Notes under the pieces: generated by a model
What the model saw: the letters and a program-made list of their open reading frames with translations, nothing else
What the model was told of the DNA's origin: nothing
Database searches by the model: none
Source: Micractinium sp. NFX-FRZ
Taxonomy: Eukaryota; Chlorophyta; Trebouxiophyceae; Chlorellales; Chlorellaceae
Direction: 5' to 3'
Length of the DNA stretch: 64,000 nt
Assembly (NCBI GenBank): GCA_029339195.1
Contig: JAPTJF010000230.1
Coordinates: forward strand, 1 to 64,000
Part shown: positions 8,354-20,100 of the stretch, piece after piece
Position numbering within the stretch: position 1 is the stretch's first letter
How the letters are laid out: each line of letters opens with the position of its first letter
Position numbers and translations under genes: made by a program

Positions 8354-10613
8354 TCACCACTTGAAGCTGACGGTGCGTGGACACCGGAAGAAGAATTCGC
8401 CCGGGGTGCGCAGGCCTGCATGCATGGGGGAGGGCATTGGATTGAAGCACATGGTTGCAGATTAGGGCCCCGCAAACACACCGTGGTTTCTCAGCCGCCT
8501 TTCTGGCAAATGGCACATGCCACCTCACAGCGCTCCTGCATGCGGCAGCACAGGCGCGCCTCCCTCTTGCCCCTAATTGCCCGGCTGCACACAGATTGGG
8601 CCCCCTGTGCTCACCAATCTTCCTGTTTATCCACTTCCCGTAGCACCCGTACTCGATCATCGCCTGAGCAACCACAGCCGACCGGTCAGAGGGCTGCAGG
8701 GCAGGGTGGGGTTGAACAGGGCGGGGCAAAAGGGGTCAGGCAAAGGGGCGCGGGGCATGCAAATGGGGGGGCACTGACGTGATGGGTGCATGACTGCCAC
8801 AGAGCAGGGGCCTCTCGCCCCAGCGCCTGTAGCTGCGGCAGCAGCGCACGCTCCCTGCCCCTGTACACACACACACACACGCGCGCGGCATGCGAACCAA
8901 ACAGGCATTTGTGAAGAGCTACAAACCAGGAGTGCCCCCGCCCACACACCGCGCGCTCCACGCATCCACTGATGCTGGAGTAGCGTATGAGGCGGAAGGC
9001 GTCGTGGCAGTACAGGGCGGGGTCGTACCGGTCCAGCTGGACGCCCGCTTTCTGCAAGACAAGAGTAGTCACATTTTGCCAGCTTAAGTTAGCTTGTTCA
9101 ATTTCTTTCGATTTCGTGGGGGGAGGACGGCGGGGCGGCAGGTGTGCATGGGAGGGCGGGGCACATGCCAATCATGGGGCACAGAACACACCTGCTGGGC
9201 TCTTCACATGACATGCATGGACACACAAGGCGAGGGCAAGCGTTGTAGCTGCAGCCGGGCCGGCATACACACTGAACCAGCCCACATGGGTTGGATACAC
9301 GACTCACGCTGACGGTGATGAAGTAGTTGTTGAGCACAGCGCGCAGAGCGGGGGCGTCGCGCGCGTTTGCCTTTCGGTAGCCCGCGGGGCAGCGCACCGC
9401 CGGCATGCGTGCAGGCTCCACCCACACTTGGCTGCAGGGCGGGGCAGGGCAGGGGCGGGCTGGGCATGCACGCTGTGAGGCAGGTGGGCACACCTTGCGA
9501 GGATCCTACAAAGAGTGGCGCAATGCGGGGGGCTTGCCGTCTCCCATGCGAATCATCGATGCACCTGCATCCCCGACTGGCCCCCCCCCACACCACATGC
9601 CAGCAAGCGGCCGCAGGCGCCGCAGAGCGCATGTGCACCAGCACCGCACGGTCGCACTCACCCCTCCACTTGGTCCCACGACTTTCCCACCACCTCTTTC
9701 ACGGCGCAGCGCTTCGGGAAGGCGCCCAGTGCCATGGTGCCATTCACGATCCGGCCCCCACGGCAGGGGTCCCTGCAAGCGGCAGCAGACGCGGCATGCA
9801 GGTGCGGGGAACAGCAGAGGGTCAGTGTGTGGGCTGGGGTTGAGCAGCGGCTCTTCTTGTGGAGCAGGTGTGGCATTGGGGTTTGTGTAGCCGGCAGGGC
9901 ATGCCTTGGAGGGAGTGGGCCGCCGGGGCAGGGCAGCTGAGCCGGCCATTCCCACACCCACTGGCGCCGCCCGCCCACAGCAACGGCAACCATTCCTAGG
10001 GTGCCTCTCGCCAGCACATCTGTTGTTGTGTGGCGCTTGACAGTTTTGACCGAGTGATAGTCTCAACCAAGGTACTCACGGTGTGCTGAAGTAATACACG
10101 GTGTCGTCGTTGTTGTTTGCGCACAGTGCTGTGAAGCCTGCAGAAGTAAGTACGTAGGTAGGCACATGTGGGTCGGAGCAGACAGGAAGTTATGTTCGCA
10201 GGCTATGCTCTTCCAGATAGTTGGAGCAGCGATGCATGCTGAGGCAAATCAGGGGTACAGAGGCTTGCAAGCTGTGAGGCTGTTGTGCCTAGGCCATCAT
10301 TTTGCATGCATTTGCGGCAGCCGGCGCCGGCCGCCTGGCGGCACAGCGCCTGCTCAGTCGTCCAGGAGGTATACCCAAGCGCGCCGCCCAGGTGCGCTCC
10401 CCCCGCCCACTCACGTGCCCCATAGTTGAGCATGTCGTGCATGTACACGGGGAAAAGCCTACACCGCGCGTGGGCTTGAGCAACTAGGTAGCCCCTGCCG
10501 CGGTTCCCATATACCATGTCCTGATACGGGTTGAAGCCCCACCAGTTGTGATAACCCGGCGGGCAGGCCGCGGAGGCGGCTGCCACCAGCAGAAGGCACA
10601 GGAAGAGCCGCAT
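8354..10613 (-). CDS. Secreted cysteine-rich protein of unknown family
   Basis: Seven exons (10613-10415, 10137-10080, 9772-9662, 9431-9308, 9051-8950, 8693-8615, 8415-8354) join in phase to 244 aa ending in TGA. The start ATG opens a clear signal peptide, MRLFLCLLLVAAASA, with probable cleavage before CPPGYHNWW. The mature part has about ten Cys, spread through motifs such as CANNNDDTVYYF, DPCRGGRIVNGT, RCPAGYRKA, YCHDAF and GCYGKWIN, suggesting disulphides in an extracellular or ER-lumen protein. There is no membrane segment after the signal and no GPI-like tail. I do not recognise the family and see no catalytic motif. Confidence 0.65.
8868..8886. repeat. CA/CG dinucleotide microsatellite
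   Basis: A (CA)n run passes into (CG)n inside an intron of the secreted-protein gene. Confidence 0.8.
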
Positions 10614-10937
10614 TGCAGTGAGGGCCGCGCCCCGTGCTGGACTGTGAGCTTCGGGTTCCGTGCGAAAGATCTGTGTAGTTTGTCAAAGCGCCTGAATGCG
10701 GCCTGCAAGCGTCCCCGCAGGGGTGTCCTGGCGCAGCTGCCATCATGGCGCGCCAGAGTGGCGAGGGGCGGCATGGCTGGCACATAGCTTCATGTGTCCC
10801 TGCACCATGTGTCTTCCTGACATCTGTCACTCTTCTTACCTCATGCCGGGCACGGGCAGACAGAATCCACAGGCGCTTGCCTAGCTGTCTCCCCGCCCCA
10901 GCCTCAGCCGTCACCGTCCTGCCCGATGCGCGTTACC

Positions 10938-10975
<38 letters not shown>

Positions 10976-11360
10976 GCTGTATCAGGGGTCACAGGGGTGT
11001 TTACACTTCGAGGCCTCATGGCCAAAAGTGCAAGCCAACAGGGTGTGGGGCACCGGCGTGTGTGTCCAGCAGGCCGGCTAGAGGTTGCCGCTCGGCGCTC
11101 TGTGAGCCAGGCCAGCCAGCCAGCCAGCCGTGGGCACCCCGCTGCATGCTGCAGCCGAGCCCACCAAATTCAGGACACGCTGCACGCTGGTGGCGCACTT
11201 GGCCGGGCGAGCCAGAAGATGATGCGAGTACGGGTCCCGTGTGCATACGTGGCAAGCAGGGGCCAGCCGCCGCTTGAAAGGTGGCCCCCCTGTCTAGACG
11301 ATGCAGGCAAGGGAGGGGGCCAGCAAGCCGCCTCGAATCATATCGTGCGCCACCCCCCCT
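10614..11360. other. Intergenic; secreted-protein promoter and eIF2B delta 3' UTR
   Basis: No supported gene. It contains a (CTG)12 run at 10939-10974 and a minus-strand TGTAA at 11005-11001. A short direct repeat of the eIF2B delta stop-codon region, 'tctagacgatg', occurs at 11295 as well as at 11360. Confidence 0.5.
10939..10974. repeat. (CTG)12 trinucleotide repeat
   Basis: Twelve uninterrupted CTG units lie in non-coding DNA downstream of eIF2B delta. Confidence 0.95.
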
Positions 11361-14300
11361 CTAGACGATGGAGGCATCCCTGAGGGACTCGCGCAGGATG
11401 ACGGCCACACTGGTGGGCGGGATGGCCCCCATCTCTGTGATGACCACCGTGACCACGTCGGCGGGGGTCAGGTCGTAGGCAAGGTTGAGCAGGTGCACTC
11501 GCTTCTCGGCGTCGCCGCCCGCGGCAGCGGCAGCGCCAGCGGGTGCGCCCTGCCAGCCGCTCATGGGGGGGACGTCGGGGCGGTCGGGCACCTGCGGGCG
11601 AAGGGGGAGGGGCGCGGGGTGGGAGGTGGGACGAGGAGCAAGGGTGGGGGCGCGACTGGGCGGTAGAGAGCGGCGGATGGGCGTGCGCTGCTGCAGGAGT
11701 GCACGCTCTGTGGTCGCCCCGCCTGCAGAGGAGTCGAACCTTCCCCAGCCCAAGGCCTCTGACAATCTGTCCAGACTGCTTGCATCCCCACCCCAGGCAC
11801 TTCCCCTGTCCTGGGCTTGCGTCGTTCCTTCAAATAGTTGAAACAGACCACTCCACCCACCAAAACAGCCATGTGCGCCCAGCCCCCCCCCACCTGCGCC
11901 AGCAGCGCCCTGTCCAGCAGCTCGTTGTGCGTGATGGAGTCCAGCTGCACCCGCTCGTGGAACTTGTACGTCTCGCAGCACACCAGCACTGCGGGGCGAG
12001 GCGGGGGGGTAGGGAGGGAGGAGTTGGTGGGCCATGCAGAGGGGGGTAAGTGACAGCCGGGAAGCTGGAGTGAAGTGGGAAGTGAGGGAGAAGAAGGTGA
12101 ACTGCACAAGAGGGGGGGCAGCGGCAGTGGCCGGCACGGTGCCCAGCCAGCAGAGGGGCCCAGGCAGGAACCTGGGGAACAGGGCACCCAGGACGGGCCC
12201 CGCTAGCCTCTTTGCTGTGCACACAAAGCAACGGCCCCAGCTGCACGTGCAGGGCACCGCCCTCCCCCCCCCCCCCGCCCTTCTGGTGCATTCCCCACCT
12301 GGCACGCGCTGCGCCGCCGCCATCAGCGCCACCGCCGCGGTGCCCACCCGCGAGAGAGTGGTGCCGTTGGAGAGCACGGAGGCGGCACCCAGGAAGACCT
12401 GCGGGGGCGGGCGGAGCGGGGGTGCGGTCAGGATAAGGTTGTGGATGGGTGGTTGAGGCGCACTCAGGCAGACAAGCATGCTCGTGTGGACTTGGCTCTC
12501 CCTGCCGCACGTCCGGCAACATGATCGAAACTCAACAACGCTATCACCGCATCCCCCGCTCACCATATAGCCGCTGAGCCCTTGGGCGTGCTTTCCTCAC
12601 ATCATTGACCACACAAACATTGAGGGTGACGCCCCTGTCCCACAACCAGCCGCCCAAACCAAGTGAAAGAAGTAAGGGTTATGTCAATCCCTGGCCTCAC
12701 CTTGTCCACTTCTGTGATCTGGTAGGAGAGGCCGTTGATGTGGCAGTACTCGCAGGTGATGCCCGCACCCAGCAGCGTGGTCAGCATGCGCCGCCCCTCC
12801 AGCAGCGGCCGCGAGTCGACGACCACCACGTCAAACCGCTTGCCCGCCTGCGCACGGGGGGGGGGGGGGGGGTTGTGCATATGTCGAGAGGAAAGATGGT
12901 GAGAGGGGAAAGACGACCACCACCACGCCAAACCGCATGCCGGCCTGCCGTGAAGTTTGGGAGGGGCAGGCGGAAGGTCGACAAGCGGACGCATGGTGGC
13001 GGCCGAGTGGGAACGTGGGGAGGGGTGGGTGCATGAAGTGGCAGTCAGCAACACAAGCAGAGGAGCAGCAGCTACTGCCTGCCTGCCGCAGTGCCCCTCC
13101 CGCCCTGCGCTGCCCACCCCGCTTGGTCCTTGCCAAACCCCCCAGCCGCATCCCACCCCCACCTTGTGCGCCGCCAGCAGGGTGGCGGCCACCACGCTGG
13201 AGTAGGCATATGTCATGATGGTGTCGCCATCCTGGGAGCAGGAGGGGGGGGGGAGCGTGTCAACACCCAAGGAGCGTGCCAGCAAGGTGGAGCAGATGTA
13301 GGACAGCATGACGTCGCCGCCCAAATCACGACAAGGCCAAATGGGCAGGGCAGAAGGTGGCTTTAAAGCGCGGGTTTGAGGCGCCACGCCGCCCAGGTGC
13401 GGTACGCCGCCATGCCCAACTCTGTCCCCTGCTCCCAGCAACGGGCGTCCACGACCCTGGCTCGTTCCGCACGCGTGTGTGCTTTCGCCAGCATGCAGTC
13501 CAGGCACACGGTACCCCACACCCTCGCCCGCTGCCCACACGTCCCCGCCCCCTCTCTGCCCGCACCTGTATCTTCTCGCAGGCGTGCTTGACGAGCATGC
13601 GGTCGGCAAACCGGATCTTCTGCTCCAGGTAGTCGTTGATGCGCTCAACCAGCGTGTCCTTGGCCTTCAGGGAGAGGGCACAACACTTTGTTAGAGGCAT
13701 GGCATGAGCGTGCTGTTGCTCACAGGGAATGCGCTTGCTCCAGCCAGCCTCTCACCTACCTCCTGCTGCCTGCTGGGCGGGGGGGCTGCTCGTCACCTCA
13801 AGCCACCCCGCCTGTGCTGTGCACGAACACCCAGTGCTGCTTCTTTGCCCCATGGCCTCTCTCACCTCCTGCTTGCCAAGCTGCTGCAGCTCCAGCTGCA
13901 TCCACGCAGCCCCGCACCCTCACACAGCCCCAACTCAACTCGTCTGCAAACAAATGCACCCCATTCACACCGGCAAGAGGATCCCCACCTGCTGCTCGCT
14001 GGGCGCCGGCTGCTGCAGCTTCAACACCTCCAGGCAGCTCTTGACCGCCTTGATGGCGTTGCCCATGGACACAGACAGGGGGCGGCAGGCGACCTGGCGG
14101 GGGGTGGAGGTGGGGGCGCAGGCGGGGGGAGCAAGGGAGCAAGGTAAGGAGACAGTAGCGGCAGCAGCGGCAGCAGCAGCATCTCCATCCCAACCTTCCC
14201 ACCATGATCCAGTGAACTTGATGATGCCGTCGGGTGCCCGCCACTCCAGACCTCCCAACAACGCCTCCCTCCCTCTGGCATACACACAAAAGGCACTCAT

Positions 14301-16764
14301 CCAAGCACACATCCCGGACCTGCACCTCGCTCGCACACCCCACAGCGAGCACACGACCCTCACACCCCCAACAGCAGGGGGTTGGCGATGGAGTGCAGTG
14401 GGAGCAGCACACCCCCAACAGCAGGAAGTTGGTTGATGTCGTTGAGCGCGGGGGGGAACTCTTTGCCCCCAACCCCACACCCCCAGAACAGCAGCCAGAC
14501 CCTGCCCCCCTCACCAGGAAGTTGATGATGTTGTTGAGCGCGGGAGAGAACTCCTTTGCAAACTCGCGGCCGGCGGGGGTGCGGAAGTCCTGCGGGGGGC
14601 GCCAAGGGAGGGTGGGTGGGTGGGTGGATAATTGGCAACGGTGGGTGAAAGGCACAGTAGGGGGGCCAGGTTGCCAGGGAGGGGGTGCAGGGGAGCAGGC
14701 AGGGATGGGGGCATGCAGAGGCAGCTACAATGCAGCAGCACGGAACGCAGCGCTGTCAGGCCGCAGGCCCACCTGTATGCACTGCACAAACATCTGCAGC
14801 ATGGCGATGCAGCGCGCGTTGCCGCCGCGCAGGCTGCCGTCGGCGTAGAGCAGGCCCAGCTTGGCGGCCACCAGGGGCACTGCTCACAGGGGCGAGAGAG
14901 GGGCGGAGGAGGGACAGGGGTGGGCAGCAGGGGGCATGGAAGGGGCGAGGACGCAGGGGCAGGCAGGTGTGGGGTGGGGAGGGCAGAGGCAGCGCCGGGC
15001 CAAGCAGTGCAAGCTAACATGCTGGCATTCGCTGCAACGCCTCGGAACTGCATACGACTGAGGCGGCACAAGGGGTAGGCCATGCACCCGAAAAACAAGG
15101 TTGCTTCAACCTGCCCACCCACCCCAGGGCGCCCTCCCCACCTGGCGGCCCCTTCTGCTCTGCCACGCTCCGCAGCGTCACGCCCCGCGGTGCCGGCAGG
15201 TGCGCAAACATCGCCGTCAGCTTGGCCGGCGGCGCGGCAGCGTCGGCCGCCGCCGCCGTGCCAGCAGCCTTGCCCCCCACGCCGCCTTTTTGTGGGCCTG
15301 CTGCCGCCTTGCCGCCCTTGGCTGCCATGTCAGCGGCGCCTGCCGCCTTGCTGGCCTCCTTGGCGTCGCTGGGCTGCCGCCCCTGCCGCGCCAGGTTGCT
15401 GCCGCTGCCCTGCTTCTGCAGCTTTCCCCCGCTGCCACCCGCGGCACCAGCTGCTGCCTGCGCGGCGCTGCCACCGCCGCCAGCTGGCGCTCCGCCCGCT
15501 TTGGCAGCCGCCTTGGCTGCACGCTGCGCCTCCTGGATTGCCCGTCGCTCCGCCTTTGTCATCTCCTTCATCGGCCGCTTGCCCTCCCCGCCAGTTGGCG
15601 GCCCGCCCCGCTGCGCCGCATCTACTGCCTCCCCTGCCGCCGGCTTGCCGCCCGCTGGCTGCTGCTGCTGCTGTTGCTGCGCGGCCTGCTGCTTGGGCTT
15701 GGCGGGAGAGGGTGCCACCTTGCTGGCAGACGCTGCTGGTGCCGGCGACGGCGCAGCTGCAGCTGCGGGCGGGTGCTCGGGAATGGACGGCTGCATGATG
15801 CGTGGCGAGTCGGCTGCCGCGGCTGCCGCAAACTGCCCGCCCAGGTCGGCCGGTGCCGAGGTGCCCACCGGCGTCAGCGGCAGCGGCCGCCCCGCTGGCG
15901 ATGTACCGCGCTGCTGCCCCTTGGTGGGTGTGCGGTCTGCGGGGAGGTGTGCAGGCCAGGCACGGGGTAAGCGCTCTGGGCTGTCCAGGCAGTGGCTGGA
16001 GCACATATGTGCAGCAAGCACAGCGTGCCCTCGACCACAGCAGCATCCGAGCTGTTTCATGTGGCGGCAGCCAGCTTCACGCCTCGGAACCCACCTCGCC
16101 CCGCCCCCTGCACCCGCCCTATCACATTGGCAAGCCGGCTTCCACCCACAGGTCTCACAAACCCCCCTTCACCCTGCCCCCTGCTCCGGTCCTGCGTCAT
16201 TTGCAAGCTCGCTTCCACCCACCCACCCAGCAGCTCACCCTTGGCAAAGGAATCGGGGTCCAGCCCCGCTGCCGCCTCCGTCCTGATGGGAGGCAGCCCC
16301 GCTGCGCCATCGTCGTCAGTGCGTGCGAAGGGACCGGAGGAGACGCTGCCGGGCGTGGCGGCAGCAGCAGCTGCGCGCGCCGTTGGCGTGGTGTCGGCAC
16401 CACGGCTCTGGCCCTGCAGGGTCGCGCAAAGAATGGTGGGCATGCGGATCTAAAGCATCCCATGTAGCCGCACACAGCCTCCGAGCGCAAGCAGGGAGCA
16501 CGCAGGGCAGACCGAGAGCGCGAGGCAAGCGGTGGCTGCGGCGACAGAGTGGCGGTGGCGGCGCGCGGTCGGGCGGCAGCGAGCGGGCGGGCCGCGGCGC
16601 ACCGCGAAGGCCGGTGGGATGATGACGGGCGACGGGCTGCCCGTGACAGTGCCCACGGCATCGCTCGCATCCGCCAAGCTCGTGTCGCGTGGGCTGGGCG
16701 TCGCTCCCTCCACCCTGAAACCCACCACCTTGACGGGTGGTGATGGATGGTCCGTCTTTTTCAT
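11361..16764 (-). CDS. Translation initiation factor eIF2B subunit delta
   Basis: This is a regulatory subunit of the eIF2B complex, the guanine-nucleotide exchange factor for eIF2 in the cytosol. Exon 1 (16764-16603) begins MKKTDHPSPPVKVVGFRVEG and holds SPVIIPPA, as in plant delta subunits. A large exon (15936-15142) is a low-complexity Ala/Gln/Lys-rich region with KEMTKAERRAIQEAQRAAKA, typical of this subunit. The conserved C-terminal half follows in small exons: LRGGNARCIAMLQMF, GREFAKEFSPALNNIINFLV, VSMGNAIKAVKSCLE, TLVERINDYLEQKI, DGDTIMTYAYSSVV, FDVVVVDSRPLLEGRRM, GAASVLSNGTTLSRVGTAAV, VLVCCETYKFHERVQLD and a final VVTVVITEMGAIPPTSVAVI. The ATG at 16764 is used because the longer open frame begins with GTG. 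The splice joint before TLVERIN (near 13670) has an AAG acceptor and is the least certain. Confidence 0.93.
12912..12950 (-). repeat. Intronic echo of an eIF2B delta exon start
   Basis: Matches 12818-12853, the 5' end of the exon encoding KRFDVVVVDSRPL, at about 25 of 29 positions in the core, plus a 3-bp insertion. The copy lies upstream in transcription, inside the preceding intron. Confidence 0.75.
13286..13322 (-). repeat. Weak intronic echo of the DGDTIMTYAYSS exon start
   Basis: Resembles 13197-13233 at roughly two-thirds of positions, including 'tgtcgcc'/'cgtcgcc'. The copy is in the same orientation in the preceding intron. Weaker than the other echoes. Confidence 0.5.
14362..14467 (-). 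repeat. Echoes of eIF2B delta exon 5 and its donor
   Basis: 14423-14467 closely matches 14516-14560, the 3' end of the exon encoding KEFSPALNNIINFLV, including 'aggaagttg', 'gttgagcgcggg' and 'gaactc'. A second, weaker partial echo begins near 14362, where 'cacacccccaacagcagg' also recurs at 14408. Confidence 0.8.
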
Positions 16765-17106
16765 GGCCCCAGCCTGCTGCACGCGATCGGCGAGCTACAA
16801 TGCAGGCTGCCTCCGGAAAAGCTCCTGCGCTACTTTCACCAGTGCTCAACAATATAGCAAGTATATACAGATAATCTGCAATGACAGGGCGGGCCCCAGG
16901 CGTCACAAAACACTGCTATCATCGCTGGGTGAAGCGTGCTGTGTTGGCCTGTTCCAAACCTCCCTTGCTTGCCCGCGCGCAAGCAATTCCACTTTCGCAT
17001 CATCCTCTGCACATCGTCGCCGACGATCAGACCCCCCCAGAAGCTCAAGCGCTGAGTGGGGGCAGTCCGAAAGCCTGGCGCTTCCGGCAGCTCACCCGGC
17101 GCCAGG
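16765..17106. promoter_or_regulatory. Shared upstream region of divergent eIF2B delta and ARID-PHD genes
   Basis: 342 bp separate the two start codons. A more A/T-rich stretch at 16848-16880, with 'caatatagcaagtatataca', stands out from the GC-rich surroundings and may hold TATA-like elements. Start sites cannot be placed from sequence alone. Confidence 0.5.
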
Positions 17107-20100
17107 ATGGCGCAGCCCGTGCCGCGGAAGCTGCGGGTTCTCGCCATTCTGAACGGACGCACGCCTGAAGAGGTGGTCATCGGCGACCAGAAGCCGCCGA
17201 GCGTGGGGCCTCTTGCTGAGCTCTCCAACCTGCCCAAAGAGGTGGCAGAGGTGCGCAGGGGAGGAAGGGGAGGGGGCCGGGAGGCGGGGCGCGCTAGGGC
17301 TCTCAGCGCCCGCAGTGGCGGCTGCTGCCTGCCAGCGCTTGGGTGGGCGCTGCCGCCACACACAGCGGGTAGCACTCTGCAGCTTGGCTGACCATCTGGT
17401 AGCCAGACCTGCAGCTTTTTGACCCCCCATAGATGTACGATTCGCCAGGTGCCCACCGCGCCGCCTGCCCCTGCCTCCCTGCTCCTTGCTGCAGCTGCAC
17501 GTGCTGCGCAGCCCTGCGCTGGCAGAGATCCCTCGCCAGCTGCAGGCCTGGCGCCCCAACCTGGTGTATGTCTACGGCGGCGTGCCCAGGCAGAAGGGAG
17601 ACATCGAGAGCCAGGGGGTGGCCCCGCTGGCCCTGCTGCATGGCGCACAGGGTGGGTGGGTGCTGGGGCAGGCAGGGGCTGGGGCCAGGTCAGTGTGTTG
17701 AGCACTGGGTGTGCTGGTCTGTGTATCACTCTGGTGTGTTAGGCAGCTGTGGGCGGGCGCAGCGTGCAGCACCCACAACGGGGCCAGCAGCGCCGACAGC
17801 CTCTGCGCTTCACCACACCTTCACCGCACCTGCTGCTTGCCCCTGCCGCTATCCCATGGCACCACAAAGTGCGACTGCACACCTTTGCACTCACCTGTGC
17901 TGCTGATTGAGCAGCATATCAGCGGGCATGAATATGTCACCATTACGACCTGCCCCCTGCTGTTCCAGGCGTGCTGCTGGATGCGGCGGTTGAGTTGTTC
18001 CTCTCCTCCTTCGCCGGGCTGCCTTTGGAGGCCGTCTTCCTCGACTTCCACGGCAGCGCCCCGCTGGCACACAAGCTGCTGGCACAGCATCCGCGTGACG
18101 GCAACCACAGCATGCAGGAGGGCAGCGGGGAGGCGGGCGGCGTGCGTGCCGCCATCGGCTGGCCCGCTGACGTGGAGGCGCCGGTGCTGGCGGGCTGGGA
18201 CTTTGCCCGCGCCTTCTTCGGCATGCTGCGCACCCCGGGGGTCTCGGTGCCAGAGGTGGGGCGGGGCTGGGGAGCAGCGGGGGAGCAATTGGCGGTGCCT
18301 GGCAGGATCGGGGTTATTTGCATGCATGCTACAGCACAGAATCACTGCCGCTCCTTCTGCCGCCGCCAGCCGCCCTCAGCTGCTGTAGAGCCCCTGCCAG
18401 TGCCAAGTGCTCCCCTGCCGCTATCCCCTCCCTGCTGCCGCCAAGCAGGCGTATGCGCTCGCCAGCCGTGCCGCACTGGCGCACTGCACCATCCCGCCGG
18501 CACAGGGTGCTGGCGACGCAGCGCCGCCGGTAGAGCCTCAGCTGCCGCAGCTGCTGCCGGCTGAACTGGCGCCCGCGCTGCCCAACTGCTCCAGCATACC
18601 GGCGCCTCTGGTCGAGGATGCTGACCTGTCCAGGGGTGTGGCAGCCGCCTTCCCAGGCTACGCAGACCTGCGCCTGCTGGCACCCAACGCCGAGCTGCGC
18701 CTGCTGATGGCGGGCCACTCAGCCATGGTCAACCCACACAACCTCAGGTGCGCGCCTCTGTGTCGCTTCAGAAGTTGTGCATGCATGCGTGCGGTGGCGG
18801 AGGAGCAGCGGGGGCGCCATTTCTTGCCAGCAGCAGCAGCTTGCATGGCTGCCTGCTCGGGTGCCACCACGCACGCACACCCTGTGCAGAGCTAGCCTTC
18901 ACCCGCTATCCCTTGATTCTGCTGCGCTTTGCTCCCACTGCTGGCAGACCGCTTGGAGAGGCCCTCCGTGGCCTGCTGGCCGCCGAAGCTCGGGCCCTGG
19001 AGGTTGTCTCCCTCATCCGCCTGCCGCGCCCGCCGCCCCACCTGGCGCCCGGCGCGGGCGCGGTGCGCTGCGACGTGGTCACCCCCAGCGGCGCGCTCTG
19101 CTCGGTCACGCTGGGGGGGCCGGTGGAGCTGCTGGGCAACAAGGTGGGTGCTGGGCCTCCCTGAGGCAGCTGAGAGTGCTGGGGTAGGGATGCTGGCCCC
19201 CCCTAAGGGGCTGTTGTCATTTGTGGGCACAATGAGGTCGGCAATCATGAGGGTCGTTGCAAGCGGGCAGGTGTGCCTGCCACTGCATGATGCACGCCCC
19301 CCTCACTTGTCACCCTGCGCGTGCCCCCTGCTGCCTCTGCCTGCATGCTGTACTTTGTCCAATTCATTGCCTGCATCAACTGGCTGTCCCTCCACCCTGG
19401 CCCTCCTCTGCGCTCCTGCAGGCCCTGGCCCAGTGTGCTGCCTTTGCATCTTTCTGCTCTCTCATTGCCCTTCTCCCAACAACGGTCCCATGCCCCATGC
19501 CACCGGCACCCTGCTGTCCTGCAGGCCCTGGTGCAGTACGCCCTGCGCCAGTCCATGACGGCGGATGCGCACACGGTGCAGCTCAAGGTGCCTCCGCCCG
19601 GGGCGCCGCTGCCCCCCACGCACGCCTCGGCAGGCGTCGCACACGGGGCCCCCGTGGTGGAGGGGCTGGCGGTCACCTCGGTGTGGTGTGTGCAGCTGCT
19701 GAAGCAGCTGGCGCAGGTGAGAAGGGCGGGGGTCAGTTGCAGGAGCTGCGGGAGCGCCAGGCAGTGCACACCATATGGGGGCAGCCCTGTTTCGGTGGCG
19801 ATCACTTGCGTGTAATGTGTGCAAACGCGAAGCAGCTGGTGCCGGTGGGGAGGAGGGAACGGGCTGTCTTGAGGTGGCGAGGGGGGGCATTCCATTTTGA
19901 TGGTGGGCACTGGCACAACTGCGGCCCAGGCCTGGCCAACGCCCCACCACCTCCCCCCGCACCTGCTCATCCCCACCTTGCGCCCCGCTCCCCTGCCTGC
20001 CGTCCTGCCTGGCCGCCTGCAGGAGCAACAGTACCGTGGGCTGGCGCTGCTGGGGGTGGCCGCCATCAGCACCTCCCCCGTGGCCGCCTTCCATGCGGCA

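Noticed and set aside
15222..16286. 354-codon plus-strand ORF
   Set aside because: Mirror of the eIF2B delta low-complexity exon on the opposite strand; Ala/Pro/Cys-rich with no domain.
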